The notes beneath the pieces were generated by a model that was given only the letters and a program-made list of their open reading frames with translations, was not told the origin of the DNA and made no database searches. DNA of 64,000 nucleotides from Stenotrophomonas maltophilia (lineage in GTDB: Bacteria; Pseudomonadota; Gammaproteobacteria; Xanthomonadales; Xanthomonadaceae): contig NZ_LT906480.1 of NCBI RefSeq assembly GCF_900186865.1, positions 3,676,001 through 3,740,000 of the forward strand, written 5' to 3'. Positions within the stretch are counted from its first letter, which is position 1, and every line of letters starts with the position of its first letter. Below, piece after piece: positions 1 through 8,510 of this stretch. The position numbers and the translations under genes were made by a program.

Positions 1-2
1 TG

Positions 3-524
3 GATGGCTTTTCGGCCATGTCCGGGCGGGGCGTGCAGGTCGGCGTGGTCACCAACTCACTGGCCGCCAATGATGTCGCCGCCGTACATGGTGGCTACAT
101 GGGCTACCGCGTGCCGTTGCTCGAAGCCGGCGTCCACCTTTACGAACTGAAGGCACAAGGGCAGTCCGGCGATGCCGGCGTGTTCGGCAGCAGCGGCGCC
201 AGCCTGCATACCAAGGCGTTCCTGGTCGATGACCGCCGCGGTTTTGTCGGTTCGTTCAACCTCGACCCGCGCTCGGCCTATCTGAACACCGAGATGGGCG
301 TGCTGTTCGACGATCCGGTGCTGGGCGCACAGCTGCGGGACGAGTACCTGCGCCTGGCTGATCCCAGGCACAGCTGGTGGCTGGCGCTGGATGACCGTCG
401 CCGGTTGCGCTGGCTGGAGCGCGAACCGCCACCGCACTGGGTGGAGGCCGAGCCGGGGGCAACGGCGCGCAAACGCTGGTTGTCTCGGGTGATCAGCTGG
501 CTGCCGGTCGAATCGCAGCTGTAG
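3..524 (+). CDS. Phospholipase D-family protein, ClsC-like (C-terminal part)
   Basis: C-terminal part of a phospholipase D superfamily enzyme, cut by the window edge; the frame is open from base 3. The visible half holds the second HKD motif, HTKAFLVDD followed by GSFNLDPRSAYLNTEMG, whose His and Lys form half of the active site. The first HKD motif must lie upstream. The stretch TNSLAANDVAAVHGGY and the NTEMG block resemble ClsC/YmdC-type cardiolipin synthases, which make cardiolipin at the inner membrane. The substrate is inferred from that resemblance only. The stop lies 3 bp from the stop of the convergent HDOD gene, so the two 3' ends have no room for separate terminators. Confidence 0.8.
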   Translation, partial: DGFSAMSGRGVQVGVVTNSLAANDVAAVHGGYMGYRVPLLEAGVHLYELKAQGQSGDAGVFGSSGASLHTKAFLVDDRRGFVGSFNLDPRSAYLNTEMGVLFDDPVLGAQLRDEYLRLADPRHSWWLALDDRRRLRWLEREPPPHWVEAEPGATARKRWLSRVISWLPVESQL

Positions 525-527
525 CGC

Positions 528-1604
528 TCAGGGTGTTGGACCCGCCTCTTCCTGTCCGGCCTCATCACGTGTTTCCACGCTGCGTCCATGCAGGCGCCGC
601 CAGATCCAACGCAGGGCATGCGGCGGCGCTGAAGGCAACTGTTCGAGCAGGGCCAGCATGCGGCTCTGGCTGGCATGTCCATGCCGGCACAGCAGGCTGG
701 CTGCCGCCGCAGCGCTGGCCAGACGCAGGCTGTCGGCGAGTGGGCCATCGGCCTCCGGCGCCAGTGCCTGGTGCACGGGCTCGGGCAGCTCCCAGGCTGC
801 AGCCACGCGTTGTGCCAGCGGCAACGACCATTGTTGGAGCAGTTGCAGGGCCAGCGCCGGCTCCACGGTTTCGTCGCGTGCCTGCGCTTCCTGCAGCAAC
901 TGGCGCATCACCAGCGCTGACCCCAGCCCCTGCACCAGGCCCAGCCACTGCGCAGCGAAGGCATCACCGAAGGTGACCGTGCGCGCATGATCGGCGGCCG
1001 CACGCGAAGCCAGCAGCGCGTGCTCCCAGATGATCGTACTGAACTGCGGAAACATGCCGCACTGCACCTGCATCACCGGCTGCACCAGCACCGCGCTGAT
1101 GATCTGGCGCACGCCCTCGGTACCGACCAGGGTCACCGCACGCTGCAGGCTTTCCACCGGCCGCTCATGCACCTTGTAGGCCGGGCTGTTGGCGATGCGC
1201 AGCAGATTTCCGGTCAGCACCGGGTCCTGGCCGATGATGGCCGCCATCACCCGTGCCGAGGCGGCATCGTCGTTGACGGTCTGGATCAGCTGCGGCAGCA
1301 GTTGCGGGCGCCGCGGCAGGTGCCGGGCGGCCCAGTCACGGTCCTGCAGCGCGCGCGCCACCGCTTCGCCCAGTGCCGGATCCTGCACGGGGGCAGGCTC
1401 GCCGGCCAGCCGTGGGTACAGGGCAAGTGCGTGCAAGCCGCGCTGCAGGTGGGCGGCGATCTCACCGGCCTGCAGCGCCTCGCCCTGAAGGCTGGCTGCG
1501 GCAGCAGCGACCGCCTGTCGCGATACGGCCGCCAAGCGCAACGGAGCCGCCCCGGTCGAGCGCGCCAGCCAGCCGCGCAGCGATCGCCACCAGGCCGGCG
1601 TCAT
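528..1604 (-). CDS. HDOD domain protein
   Basis: 358 residues. The central part, roughly residues 90-290, reads as an HDOD domain: LPQLIQTVNDD, IIGQDPVLTGNLLRIANSPAY, then ESLQRAVTLVGTEGVRQI. HDOD proteins are HD-GYP-like helical scaffolds that usually lack the catalytic HD residues and act in signalling or stress regulation rather than hydrolysis. No EAL, GGDEF or receiver domain is attached here, so the partner is unknown. The N-terminal 85 residues are alanine-rich and not recognisable. The start MTPAWWRSLRGW is the first Met of the frame. The role is not assignable from sequence alone. Confidence 0.75.
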   Translation of the reverse strand: MTPAWWRSLRGWLARSTGAAPLRLAAVSRQAVAAAAASLQGEALQAGEIAAHLQRGLHALALYPRLAGEPAPVQDPALGEAVARALQDRDWAARHLPRRPQLLPQLIQTVNDDAASARVMAAIIGQDPVLTGNLLRIANSPAYKVHERPVESLQRAVTLVGTEGVRQIISAVLVQPVMQVQCGMFPQFSTIIWEHALLASRAAADHARTVTFGDAFAAQWLGLVQGLGSALVMRQLLQEAQARDETVEPALALQLLQQWSLPLAQRVAAAWELPEPVHQALAPEADGPLADSLRLASAAAAASLLCRHGHASQSRMLALLEQLPSAPPHALRWIWRRLHGRSVETRDEAGQEEAGPTP

Positions 1605-1841
1605 CGCCGCCTGCCCTGTCGTTGTGGTGCCCTTGCCGTCACTGACCGCCCTGCCTCTTCACGCGAATCCGGCCACCCGCCGTCGTCGCAGCATCGGCCG
1701 CACTTTCATCTTCTTTAACCGGAAGGGCGCCGATGTCGACGGCAGCGACCGGGGGAATGGACTAGAATGGCGCCGCGCGACCCGTCTCCCTGCACTGACG
1801 ACGTCGCTTTTTTTGTTTTGGGACCCTACCGTTCACTGGCC

Positions 1842-1881
1842 GTTCGCTGCAGTTCGCCGCTGTTCGCCGCTGTTCGCGCCA
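1842..1881 (+). repeat. Four tandem decamers in the leucine dehydrogenase leader
   Basis: Four consecutive 10-bp units: GTTCGCTGCA, GTTCGCCGCT, GTTCGCCGCT, GTTCGCGCCA. The tract ends just before the ribosome binding site GGAG of the dehydrogenase gene, so it lies in the promoter or 5' leader. One unit equals about one helical turn, which would place each copy on the same DNA face. Slippage of a GC-rich leader is an equally simple explanation. Confidence 0.7.
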
Positions 1882-1892
1882 TCGGAGACGCC

Positions 1893-2990
1893 ATGCTATT
1901 CGAAACCCTCGCCACCACCGGCCACGAACAAGTGGTGTTCTGCCACAACCACGATGCCGGCCTGAAGGCGATCATCGCCATCCACAACACCACCCTGGGC
2001 CCCGCCCTGGGCGGCGTGCGCATGCGCCCTTACGCCAGCACCGACGAGGCGCTGGCCGATGTGCTGCGGCTGAGCCGGACGATGACCTACAAGAATGCGC
2101 TGGCCGGGCTCAACGTGGGCGGCGGCAAGGCGGTGATCATCGGCGACCCGAAGACGGACAAGACCGAGGTACTGTTCCGCGCCTTCGGCCGTTACGTCGA
2201 TTCGCTGGGCGGCCGCTACATCACCGCCGAGGACGTTGGCACCGACGTCAACGACATGGAGAACATCTACCTGGAGAGCCAGTTCGTGACCGGCGTGCAC
2301 CAGGTCCATGGTGGCTCCGGCGATCCGGCGCCTTTCACGGCCTACGGCGCATTGCAGGCGCTGATGGCGTCGATGCGCTTCAAGTTCGGCCATGAGGAAG
2401 TAGGCAAGACCAGCATCGCCGTGCAGGGCCTGGGCCACATCGGCATGGAACTGGTGAAACTGCTGCGTGACCGCGGCGCCAAGCTGTATGTCACCGACCT
2501 GGACAGTGCGCTGGTTGATCGTGCAGTCAGCGATTTCGGCGCCGAGGCGGTCAAGCCGGACGAGATCCACGAAGTGAACGCCGATGTGTTCGCACCGTGT
2601 GCGCTGGAAGGCGCGATCAACGCCGACACGCTGCCGCGGATCAAGGCCAAGATCATCTGCGGCACTGCCAACAACCAGCTGTCGAGCCTGGAGATCGGCG
2701 ACGAACTGCATGCGCGCGGCATCCTCTACGCCCCGGACTACGCCGTCAACGCCGGCGGTGTGATGAACGTGTCGCTGGAGATCGACGGCTACAACCGCGA
2801 ACGCGCGATGCGACTGATCCGCAGCATCTACCACAACCTCACCCGCATCTTCGAACTGTCGCAGCGCGAGAACATCGCGCCGCAGCGGGCAGCCGATCGC
2901 ATTGCGGAAAGCCGCATCCTGTCGATCGGCAAGCTGAAGATGCCGCTGGGCCGCAGCACTCCGCGCCTGGGCAACCTGCGCGGCGGCTGA
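1893..2990 (+). CDS. ldh: Leucine (Leu/Phe/Val) dehydrogenase
   Basis: 365 residues, the usual size of the Glu/Leu/Phe/Val dehydrogenase family. It oxidatively deaminates branched-chain amino acids to 2-oxo acids with NAD in the cytoplasm. The dimerisation and substrate half carries TMTYKNALAGLNVGGGK, with Lys67 and Lys79 at the substrate-binding and catalytic positions. The NAD-binding half shows VQGLGHIGMELV (GxGxxG) and YAPDYAVNAGGVMNV. The frame is open further upstream, but ATG 1893 has GGAG at a good distance and matches the family N terminus MLFETLATTGHEQVVF. It likely feeds branched-chain 2-oxo acids to catabolism or to branched fatty-acid primers, which are abundant in Xanthomonadaceae; that last link is inference. 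Confidence 0.93.
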   Translation: MLFETLATTGHEQVVFCHNHDAGLKAIIAIHNTTLGPALGGVRMRPYASTDEALADVLRLSRTMTYKNALAGLNVGGGKAVIIGDPKTDKTEVLFRAFGRYVDSLGGRYITAEDVGTDVNDMENIYLESQFVTGVHQVHGGSGDPAPFTAYGALQALMASMRFKFGHEEVGKTSIAVQGLGHIGMELVKLLRDRGAKLYVTDLDSALVDRAVSDFGAEAVKPDEIHEVNADVFAPCALEGAINADTLPRIKAKIICGTANNQLSSLEIGDELHARGILYAPDYAVNAGGVMNVSLEIDGYNRERAMRLIRSIYHNLTRIFELSQRENIAPQRAADRIAESRILSIGKLKMPLGRSTPRLGNLRGG

Positions 2991-3000
2991 GGCTGCAGAC

Positions 3001-3028
3001 GTCGCGCCGGGAGCCTTCCCGGCGCGAC
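3001..3028. terminator. Hairpin between convergent genes
   Basis: Perfect 12-bp stem GTCGCGCCGGGA / TCCCGGCGCGAC with loop GCCT, placed between the dehydrogenase stop and the autotransporter stop. It could end transcription in either direction, but neither side has a clear U tract. Confidence 0.55.
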
Positions 3029-3034
3029 CGATTG

Positions 3035-5881
3035 CTAGAACCCGGTGCTGTAGCGCAACGCAGCCTGCCGCGCGCCCTCGCCACCGATACGCTGGTCGAA
3101 ACCCAGGCTCAAGCGGCCATTGCGGCCCCACCACGATTCCAGCGCGACGCCGATCAGCGCACTGCCGCGCGGCGCATTCCAGCCTGCCAGCGGCGCCCAG
3201 GCATCCACGCCGACAAAACTGGCCTGCCAATCGGCGTCACCGCCGTCCAGCCGCTGCTGCCACTCGGCGTGTCCGCGCAGGTTCCAACGCCCCCAGCCCC
3301 GCTCGCCACGGATGCCGGCCAGCATCTGGCTGCGCTGCGCGCGGGTGGCATCACCCCGCAGGCCGAAGCCGAAACCGCCCAGCTCATTGAACGCATCGGT
3401 ATCGACACGCGTGGTGCTGGCACCGAGGTAGGGCGTCACCGAAGCGCCTGCGCGGCCCAAGCGATATCCGCCTTCCACGCTGGCGCTGCTGAAACGCCCG
3501 CCGTAACGCGCCGAGACACCATAGGCGCCCGCACCCAGCAGCAGCTGGCGATCCAGCGCGCGGGTGAACTGGCCACTGCCGAACTGGGCCAGCGCATAGC
3601 CACGCCCCAGGTTCCAGCCAGCGTACAACTGTGCCTGCGCCTGGCGATCACGCCCGCGATCACCGCCGAAACTGCTGCCACCATTGCTGCGGGTCTCACC
3701 GAAGGCGACGCCCATCAGGCCGTTGCCGCCCAGCGGCAGATCCTGGCCGGCCATCCAGCCCCGGCTGTCGGCGGCGTTGCCGGCGAAGCTGCCCTGCCCC
3801 GCCTCACCCAGCGCGCTCTGCCAGCTCCCGCGCAGGCGCGGGGTGGCCTGTACACGATCGAAGCGCTCGGCAATCGCACGCCGCGACATGTCGATGCTGT
3901 CGAAGGTGGCGGCCTCGGCGCGGGCATGCGCCTGGCCGGACAGGCTCTGCAGGCTGTCGGCCAGGCCCTGCTGGCCGCCTCCGGCCCACTGCAGCGCACC
4001 GGCTGCCGTACCGAAGGGCGATCCCTGCAGGCCGGTGTTGCCGTCGAGCACTGCGAATGCGCCTTCCAGGCGCTGCGCTGCGGCCTGTGCGGAGGCGCTC
4101 AGGCCACTGGCTGCGGCGGTGACGCTGACCTGGTTCACGTTCAACCAGGCGTTGTTGCTGTCGTAGCCATACGTGGGTGCCACCAGGGTCAGCCCCTGCA
4201 GGCCGGTGGAAGTGGCTTGGGTACTGAAGGTGCCGTTCAGGCCACCCGCGGCGTGGATGAGGTCCTGGCGCGTTCCGTTCTGCGGTACATAGCCGGAGAC
4301 AAAGCCGTGCACACGCACACCGCCATTGATCGTTGCGTTGCCGGTGACCTGAAGTGCGTTGGCACCGAGCGCGATCATCAGCTGCGCGCCGGGCTGCTGG
4401 GTGTAGTTGCCCTCGATGGTGCCGGTGGTATTGCCGGTGGTGAGGAACACGCTGCCGCCGTTGACCACATTGCCGATCACCCGCGGCGTACCACCGTTGA
4501 ACTGCAGACCGGTGGAATCCGGGTCGGGCTGGGCGAGGATCGTCACATTTGAACGGATCACGCCACCGTTCTGCAGCGTCAGGATGCCGCGCTCGATGCG
4601 GGTGGCGCCGGAATAGCTGTTGTTGCCGGCCAGTACCAGCTTGCCTCCGCCCTGCTTGACCAGGCCACCGCTGCCGGTGATGTCGTTGCTCCACATCGAG
4701 TTGGTCGAGCCGGCATCAACGTTGGCAACCACATCGCCCCAGTCGAAGCGGCCGGGACCGTTGATCGCGCGACCGATGTCGAGCAGGCCATAGCCGAACA
4801 CCGGATCCACGCCGGGCGCACCGATGTCCTTGGCAGTGCCCAGCAGGGTCTGCCTCACCAGATCGTTGTTGAAGTAGGGGAAGCGCTGCCAGACCAGCGC
4901 CGCCGCACCGGAGACCAGCGGCGCGGCGAACGAGGTGCCGTAGTTCCAGTAGTAGCTGCCACCGTTGGCATCCGGGTAGACCGCGCTGCCCGGCGCTGCC
5001 AGGCAGTAGCGGGCCGCCTGGCCGCAGGCATTCGAATAGCTGGCCAGCGCGCCCGGCGTAAACGGGTCCACCGCCGTGGCCACCAGCCAGCCGCGCTCCA
5101 GATCGGCCGCCGGAAGCGTGCCTGCCACGCCCTTCTGGCTGGGCAGCGCGGCCAGGCTGCTCGGCTCGCTGCGGCCGTCATTGCCGGCGGCGAACACCAC
5201 CAGGCCACCGTGGTTGATCACGAACGGCCGGTATTCGGCGGCTACCTGCGCGGTGGTCGGCAGATCGGTCCAGTACAGGCCGCCCCACGAGTTGTTCATC
5301 ACCTTCACGTTGTAGCTGATCAGGTCCTGGTGGACCTGGGCCACGCCCAGCGGCCCACTGAAGGCATTGCCCTGGCCACTGCCGTCGTCGGTCGGCGGCT
5401 TGTCGGAAATGATTCTTGCCGAGACGATCTGGGCGCCTGGCGCGATACCGCCCGGCCAGGTCCCCACTGCTGCGCCGGCGGCGAGGCTGGCCACGGCGGT
5501 GCCATGCCCGACCACGTCATCAACCGCCAGGTTGTTCCTGGCGGGATCGATGTAATTGAAGTTGGCCAGCACGCGACCATTCAAGGCCACCGCGTTGCGC
5601 TGCACGCCCGAATCGACGATGCCGATGCGCACGCCCTGCCCGGTCAGGCCGGCGGCCTGTGCGGCACGCGCGTTGGTGACTGAAAGATGCGCGTCAAAGG
5701 CCGGCTCCTGCGGCTTGGCCGGCGGTGGTGTCGTCGGCGGAGGCGTGGTTGGAGGTGTCGGCGTGGTCGGGGGCGGGTCGACGCGCACGTTGCTGCCGCC
5801 TCCGCCGCCTCCACCACAGGCCGTCAGCGCCATCGCCAGCGCGGTTGCCAGCACAGACCTCACCATCATCGTTCGCTCCAT
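3035..5881 (-). CDS. Lipoprotein-type subtilisin autotransporter (SphB1/NalP-like)
   Basis: 948 residues. The signal peptide ends in a lipobox, MALTAC, with Cys22 as the predicted lipidation site, followed by a glycine run and a proline-threonine linker (about 36-58). The S8 subtilase domain (about 60-380) has a complete triad: Asp90 in GIVDSG, His126 in GHGTAV and Ser317 in GTSFAAP. Next come autotransporter passenger repeats (LVKQGGGKLVLAGNNSYSG). The C-terminal 270 residues form an autotransporter beta domain ending in Phe. It is expected to cross the outer membrane by type V secretion and process surface or self substrates. Lipidated subtilase autotransporters are known (NalP of Neisseria, SphB1 of Bordetella). 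The start ATG has AAGGA just upstream; Met5 or Met6 are alternatives. Confidence 0.92.
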   Translation of the reverse strand: MERTMMVRSVLATALAMALTACGGGGGGGSNVRVDPPPTTPTPPTTPPPTTPPPAKPQEPAFDAHLSVTNARAAQAAGLTGQGVRIGIVDSGVQRNAVALNGRVLANFNYIDPARNNLAVDDVVGHGTAVASLAAGAAVGTWPGGIAPGAQIVSARIISDKPPTDDGSGQGNAFSGPLGVAQVHQDLISYNVKVMNNSWGGLYWTDLPTTAQVAAEYRPFVINHGGLVVFAAGNDGRSEPSSLAALPSQKGVAGTLPAADLERGWLVATAVDPFTPGALASYSNACGQAARYCLAAPGSAVYPDANGGSYYWNYGTSFAAPLVSGAAALVWQRFPYFNNDLVRQTLLGTAKDIGAPGVDPVFGYGLLDIGRAINGPGRFDWGDVVANVDAGSTNSMWSNDITGSGGLVKQGGGKLVLAGNNSYSGATRIERGILTLQNGGVIRSNVTILAQPDPDSTGLQFNGGTPRVIGNVVNGGSVFLTTGNTTGTIEGNYTQQPGAQLMIALGANALQVTGNATINGGVRVHGFVSGYVPQNGTRQDLIHAAGGLNGTFSTQATSTGLQGLTLVAPTYGYDSNNAWLNVNQVSVTAAASGLSASAQAAAQRLEGAFAVLDGNTGLQGSPFGTAAGALQWAGGGQQGLADSLQSLSGQAHARAEAATFDSIDMSRRAIAERFDRVQATPRLRGSWQSALGEAGQGSFAGNAADSRGWMAGQDLPLGGNGLMGVAFGETRSNGGSSFGGDRGRDRQAQAQLYAGWNLGRGYALAQFGSGQFTRALDRQLLLGAGAYGVSARYGGRFSSASVEGGYRLGRAGASVTPYLGASTTRVDTDAFNELGGFGFGLRGDATRAQRSQMLAGIRGERGWGRWNLRGHAEWQQRLDGGDADWQASFVGVDAWAPLAGWNAPRGSALIGVALESWWGRNGRLSLGFDQRIGGEGARQAALRYSTGF

Positions 5882-6064
5882 CGATTCCTTCCCGTGAACG
5901 TTGGCCTGCCTTCATCCCGGCAGGCGTTCGGCGCCGCACAGCGGCAGCCCTCCCCGACCCTCTATACTTGGGCCGACCCCCACGCAGTCTGCCGGGAAAC
6001 CGGGGCGCATCCAACGGCCTCCGGTCTCCTTTCCGAACATTGCTTACGCATCAACGAGATTGCC

Positions 6065-7240
6065 ATGTCCAACATCGTCATCGCCGCCGCCAAGCGCACC
6101 GCCATCGGCTCCTTCCTCGGCCAGTTCAACGGCGTGCCGACCCCGACCCTCGGCGCGGCAGCCATCGCCGCCGCCCTGGAACAATCGGGTGTCCCGGCCA
6201 GCGACGTTTCCGAAGTCCTGATGGGCTGCGTGCTGCCGGCCAACCTCGGCCAGGCGCCCGCCCGCCAGGCGGCGATCGCCGCCGGCATCCCGCTGTCGGC
6301 CGGTGCCACCACGCTGAACAAGGTGTGCGGCTCGGGCATGAAGACCATCATGCTCGGCCATGACCTGATCAAGGCCGGCTCGGCCAGCATCGTGGTCGCT
6401 GGCGGCATGGAATCGATGTCCAACGCCCCGCACATGCTGCAGAACTCCCGTACCGGCAACCGTTTCGGCAACTTCCAGGCGGTCGACCACATGGCCCACG
6501 ATGGCCTGGTCAACGCCTACGACGGCAAGGCCATGGGCGAATTCGCCGAGTGCGCGGTGGACAAGTACCAGTTCAGCCGCGAAGAGCAGGACGCCTATGC
6601 GATCGAGTCGGTCAAGCGCGCGCAGGCTGCCCAGGCCAATGGTGCGTTTGCCGATGAAATCGTCGCGGTGAAGGTCGCCACCCGCAAGGGTGAGGTCGAG
6701 GTCGCCATCGACGAGCAGCCGGGGCGCTCGGACATTGCCAAGATCCCGACCCTGCGTCCGGCCTTCAAGAAGGACGGCAGCGTGACCGCCGCCAGTTCCT
6801 CCAGCATCTCCGACGGTGCCGCCGCGGTGGTGCTGCTGACCGAAGAGGACGCCGCCGCGCGAGGCATCACGCCACTGGCCCGCATCGTCGGCCACGCCAC
6901 CCACTCGCAGGAACCGGAGTGGTTCACCACCGCGCCGATCGGTGCGCTGCACAAGCTGCTGGGCAAGACCGGCTGGTCGCTGGACCAGGTCGATCTGTTC
7001 GAAATCAACGAAGCCTTTGCCGTGGTGGCGATGGCCCCGATGCGCGAACTGGGCATCCCTCACGACAAGCTCAACGTGAATGGCGGCGCCTGCGCACTGG
7101 GTCACCCCATCGGTGCTTCCGGCGCACGTCTTGTGGTGACCCTGGTCAACGCTCTGCGCACGCGTGGTGGCAAGCGCGGCATTGCCACCCTCTGCATCGG
7201 CGGCGGCGAAGCAACGGCAATCGCCATCGAATTGATTTAA
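6065..7240 (+). CDS. Acetyl-CoA C-acyltransferase (thiolase)
   Basis: 391 residues, full length for a type II biosynthetic/degradative thiolase. The active site is complete: Cys88 in NKVCGSGMK, His347 in GGACALGHPIGASGAR and Cys377 in CIGGGE. It condenses two acetyl-CoA or cleaves 3-ketoacyl-CoA in the cytoplasm. The frame continues upstream, but ATG 6065 matches the family start MSNIVIAAAKRTAIG. It stands alone, without an adjacent PHB synthase or fadB partner; a beta-oxidation multifunctional enzyme lies 27 kb away at 33.5 kb. A TATACT box at 5963-5968 may be its -10 element. AtoB/PhaA-type versus longer-chain use cannot be decided from sequence. Confidence 0.93.
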   Translation: MSNIVIAAAKRTAIGSFLGQFNGVPTPTLGAAAIAAALEQSGVPASDVSEVLMGCVLPANLGQAPARQAAIAAGIPLSAGATTLNKVCGSGMKTIMLGHDLIKAGSASIVVAGGMESMSNAPHMLQNSRTGNRFGNFQAVDHMAHDGLVNAYDGKAMGEFAECAVDKYQFSREEQDAYAIESVKRAQAAQANGAFADEIVAVKVATRKGEVEVAIDEQPGRSDIAKIPTLRPAFKKDGSVTAASSSSISDGAAAVVLLTEEDAAARGITPLARIVGHATHSQEPEWFTTAPIGALHKLLGKTGWSLDQVDLFEINEAFAVVAMAPMRELGIPHDKLNVNGGACALGHPIGASGARLVVTLVNALRTRGGKRGIATLCIGGGEATAIAIELI

Positions 7241-7282
7241 AAAGATTTAACGATGATTTCGCAAAAATGAATGCGGGATCGC

Positions 7283-7312
7283 TTGACACCCAATCTTGGC
7301 TTGTCATCATGT
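7283..7312 (+). promoter_or_regulatory. Candidate promoter of the first alanine-rich lipoprotein
   Basis: A perfect TTGACA at 7283-7288 is followed, 17 bp on, by CATCAT, a weak -10 match. The segment is AT-rich compared with its surroundings and ends about 50 bp before the lipoprotein ATG. Only the -35 is convincing. Confidence 0.4.
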
Positions 7313-7364
7313 TGTCGGCGCGCAGCATGCGCGTTGCCTAATTCTAACGACGAGGATTTACACA

Positions 7365-7706
7365 ATGAGCATCAACAAGCTGCTGGTCGCGATGTCCCTG
7401 GCTCTGGCCCTGGCCGCCTGCTCGAAGCAGGAAGCTGCCCAGGACGCCGCTGCTTCGGCCAACGAAGCCGCCACCGAAGCCCAGGCTGCTGCCGACCAGG
7501 CCGCCGCTGCTGGCGCCCAGACCGCCGACGCTGCCCAGCAGGCCGCTGACACCGCCGCCACCGCTGCTGACGCCGCCACCGACGCCGCTGCCCAGACCGC
7601 CGGTGCTGCCACCGACGCTGCTGCCGGCGCTGCTGCTGACGCTGCCAAGGCTGCTGAAGGCACCGCTGAGAAGGCCAAGGACGCTGCTGAAGAAGCCAAG
7701 AAGTAA
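7365..7706 (+). CDS. Small alanine-rich lipoprotein
   Basis: 113 residues. The signal peptide MSINKLLVAMSLALALAAC ends in a lipobox (LAAC), predicting a lipid-anchored protein. The mature part is almost entirely Ala with spaced Asp, Glu, Gln, Thr and Lys (for example QAAADQAAAAGAQTADAAQQ), a pattern of long amphipathic helix or coiled coil resembling Lpp-like and LEA-like proteins. Start ATG 7365 has GAGG upstream. Many alanines use GCT, in contrast to the GCC-rich paralogue downstream. A strong terminator follows directly. Function is unknown; an envelope spacer or stress-protective role is only a guess. Confidence 0.85.
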   Translation: MSINKLLVAMSLALALAACSKQEAAQDAAASANEAATEAQAAADQAAAAGAQTADAAQQAADTAATAADAATDAAAQTAGAATDAAAGAAADAAKAAEGTAEKAKDAAEEAKK

Positions 7707-7732
7707 TAACTTCTTTCTTCACGCTGTTCTGG

Positions 7733-7763
7733 AAAAGCCGCTGGTTCGCCAGCGGCTTTTTCT
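7733..7763 (+). terminator. Rho-independent terminator after the first lipoprotein
   Basis: Stem AAAAGCCGCTGG / CCAGCGGCTTTT with a TTCG tetraloop and a T run, 26 bp after the stop codon. Confidence 0.92.
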
Positions 7764-7863
7764 TTGCGTGGATGCCGGCGATCAAGCCCCTGCATCGCGA
7801 CCCGGTCTTCACAACGGCATGAATAGGCTGGCGTCCCCATCCATTGCAGTGCCGGAGACCGCC

Positions 7864-8274
7864 ATGAAGATTCGTCCGATCACCACCACCCTGCTGGCCG
7901 CCTCCCTGCTGCTGGCTCTGGCCGCCTGCAAGGGCCCGGAAGCCGAACAGGCCAAGCAGGACGCGCAGCAGGCGGCCGACAGCGCCGGCGCTGCCGCCCG
8001 CGACGCCGTCGACAAGGCTGCTGCCGCCACCCGCGAAGCCGCCGACAAGACCGCCGCCGCTTCCGAGCAGGCCGCCGCCGATACCCAGCAGGCGCTGGAC
8101 AAGGCCGCAGACGCCACTGCCAACGCCGCCGACAAGGCCAAGGACGCCGCAACCGACGCCGCCGCGCACGCCAGCGACGCCACCGCCGACGCCGCGCAGA
8201 AGGTCGCCGACAAGGCCCGCGATGTCGCCAATGACGCCAAGGCCAACGCCGCCAAGGAAGAAGCCAAGCACTAA
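7864..8274 (+). CDS. Alanine-rich lipoprotein, LEA-like helix (paralogue)
   Basis: 136 residues. Signal peptide with lipobox LALAAC, then a charged alanine-rich helix. It has an 11-residue periodicity reminiscent of group 3 LEA proteins (AADKAKDAATDAA, QKVADKARDVANDAKA). It is the second of two tandem paralogues, with its own terminators on both sides, so each is probably transcribed separately. The ATG is placed by the Lys-Ile-Arg signal start MKIRPITTTLL and by GGAG upstream. Predicted location is a membrane-anchored periplasmic helix. No catalytic feature is visible and the function is unknown. Confidence 0.85.
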   Translation: MKIRPITTTLLAASLLLALAACKGPEAEQAKQDAQQAADSAGAAARDAVDKAAAATREAADKTAAASEQAAADTQQALDKAADATANAADKAKDAATDAAAHASDATADAAQKVADKARDVANDAKANAAKEEAKH

Positions 8275-8312
8275 GCCTTACCGGCAGCCGAGCACCGGCT
8301 CGGCTCCACAGG

Positions 8313-8341
8313 AAAAGCCGCGGCACTGCCGCGGCTTTTCT
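8313..8341 (+). terminator. Rho-independent terminator after the second lipoprotein
   Basis: Twelve-base-pair stem AAAAGCCGCGGC / GCCGCGGCTTTT with a three-base loop and T run, 38 bp after the stop. Confidence 0.92.
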
Positions 8342-8365
8342 GCTTTTCGCTCCCTGCTTCTTCTG

Positions 8366-8455
8366 TTGATTCCGTGGTGTGCGCCCACGGAAAGTGTCCA
8401 AGGACGCGCGGGTAGGTTGCGCAGGGGCGTAAGCGCCATGGATGGCGCGCCCGAG
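8366..8455 (-). repeat. Decayed half-copy of the branched hairpin element
   Basis: Contains, on the minus strand, GGCTCGGGCGCGCC then ATCCAT then GGCGC, the third-stem hairpin and its ATCCAT loop as in the element at 35.7 kb. It also holds a flanking CCGTGG...CCACGG hairpin and a trailing CTGTCAG. The long left arm is gone, so the 100-bp stem cannot form. It lies in the 236-bp gap between the lipoprotein and aidB, where no gene is visible. Confidence 0.5.
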
Positions 8456-8510
8456 CCTTATCTGATGAAAATCTGTCAGCGTAGGTGTCGAGAGCCGGCG
8501 TGGGCCGCCC

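Noticed and set aside
2597..4552. Long plus-strand open frame of 651 codons across leucine dehydrogenase and the autotransporter
   Set aside because: It is antisense or out of frame to two well-supported genes, has no family features and results from high GC codon bias.
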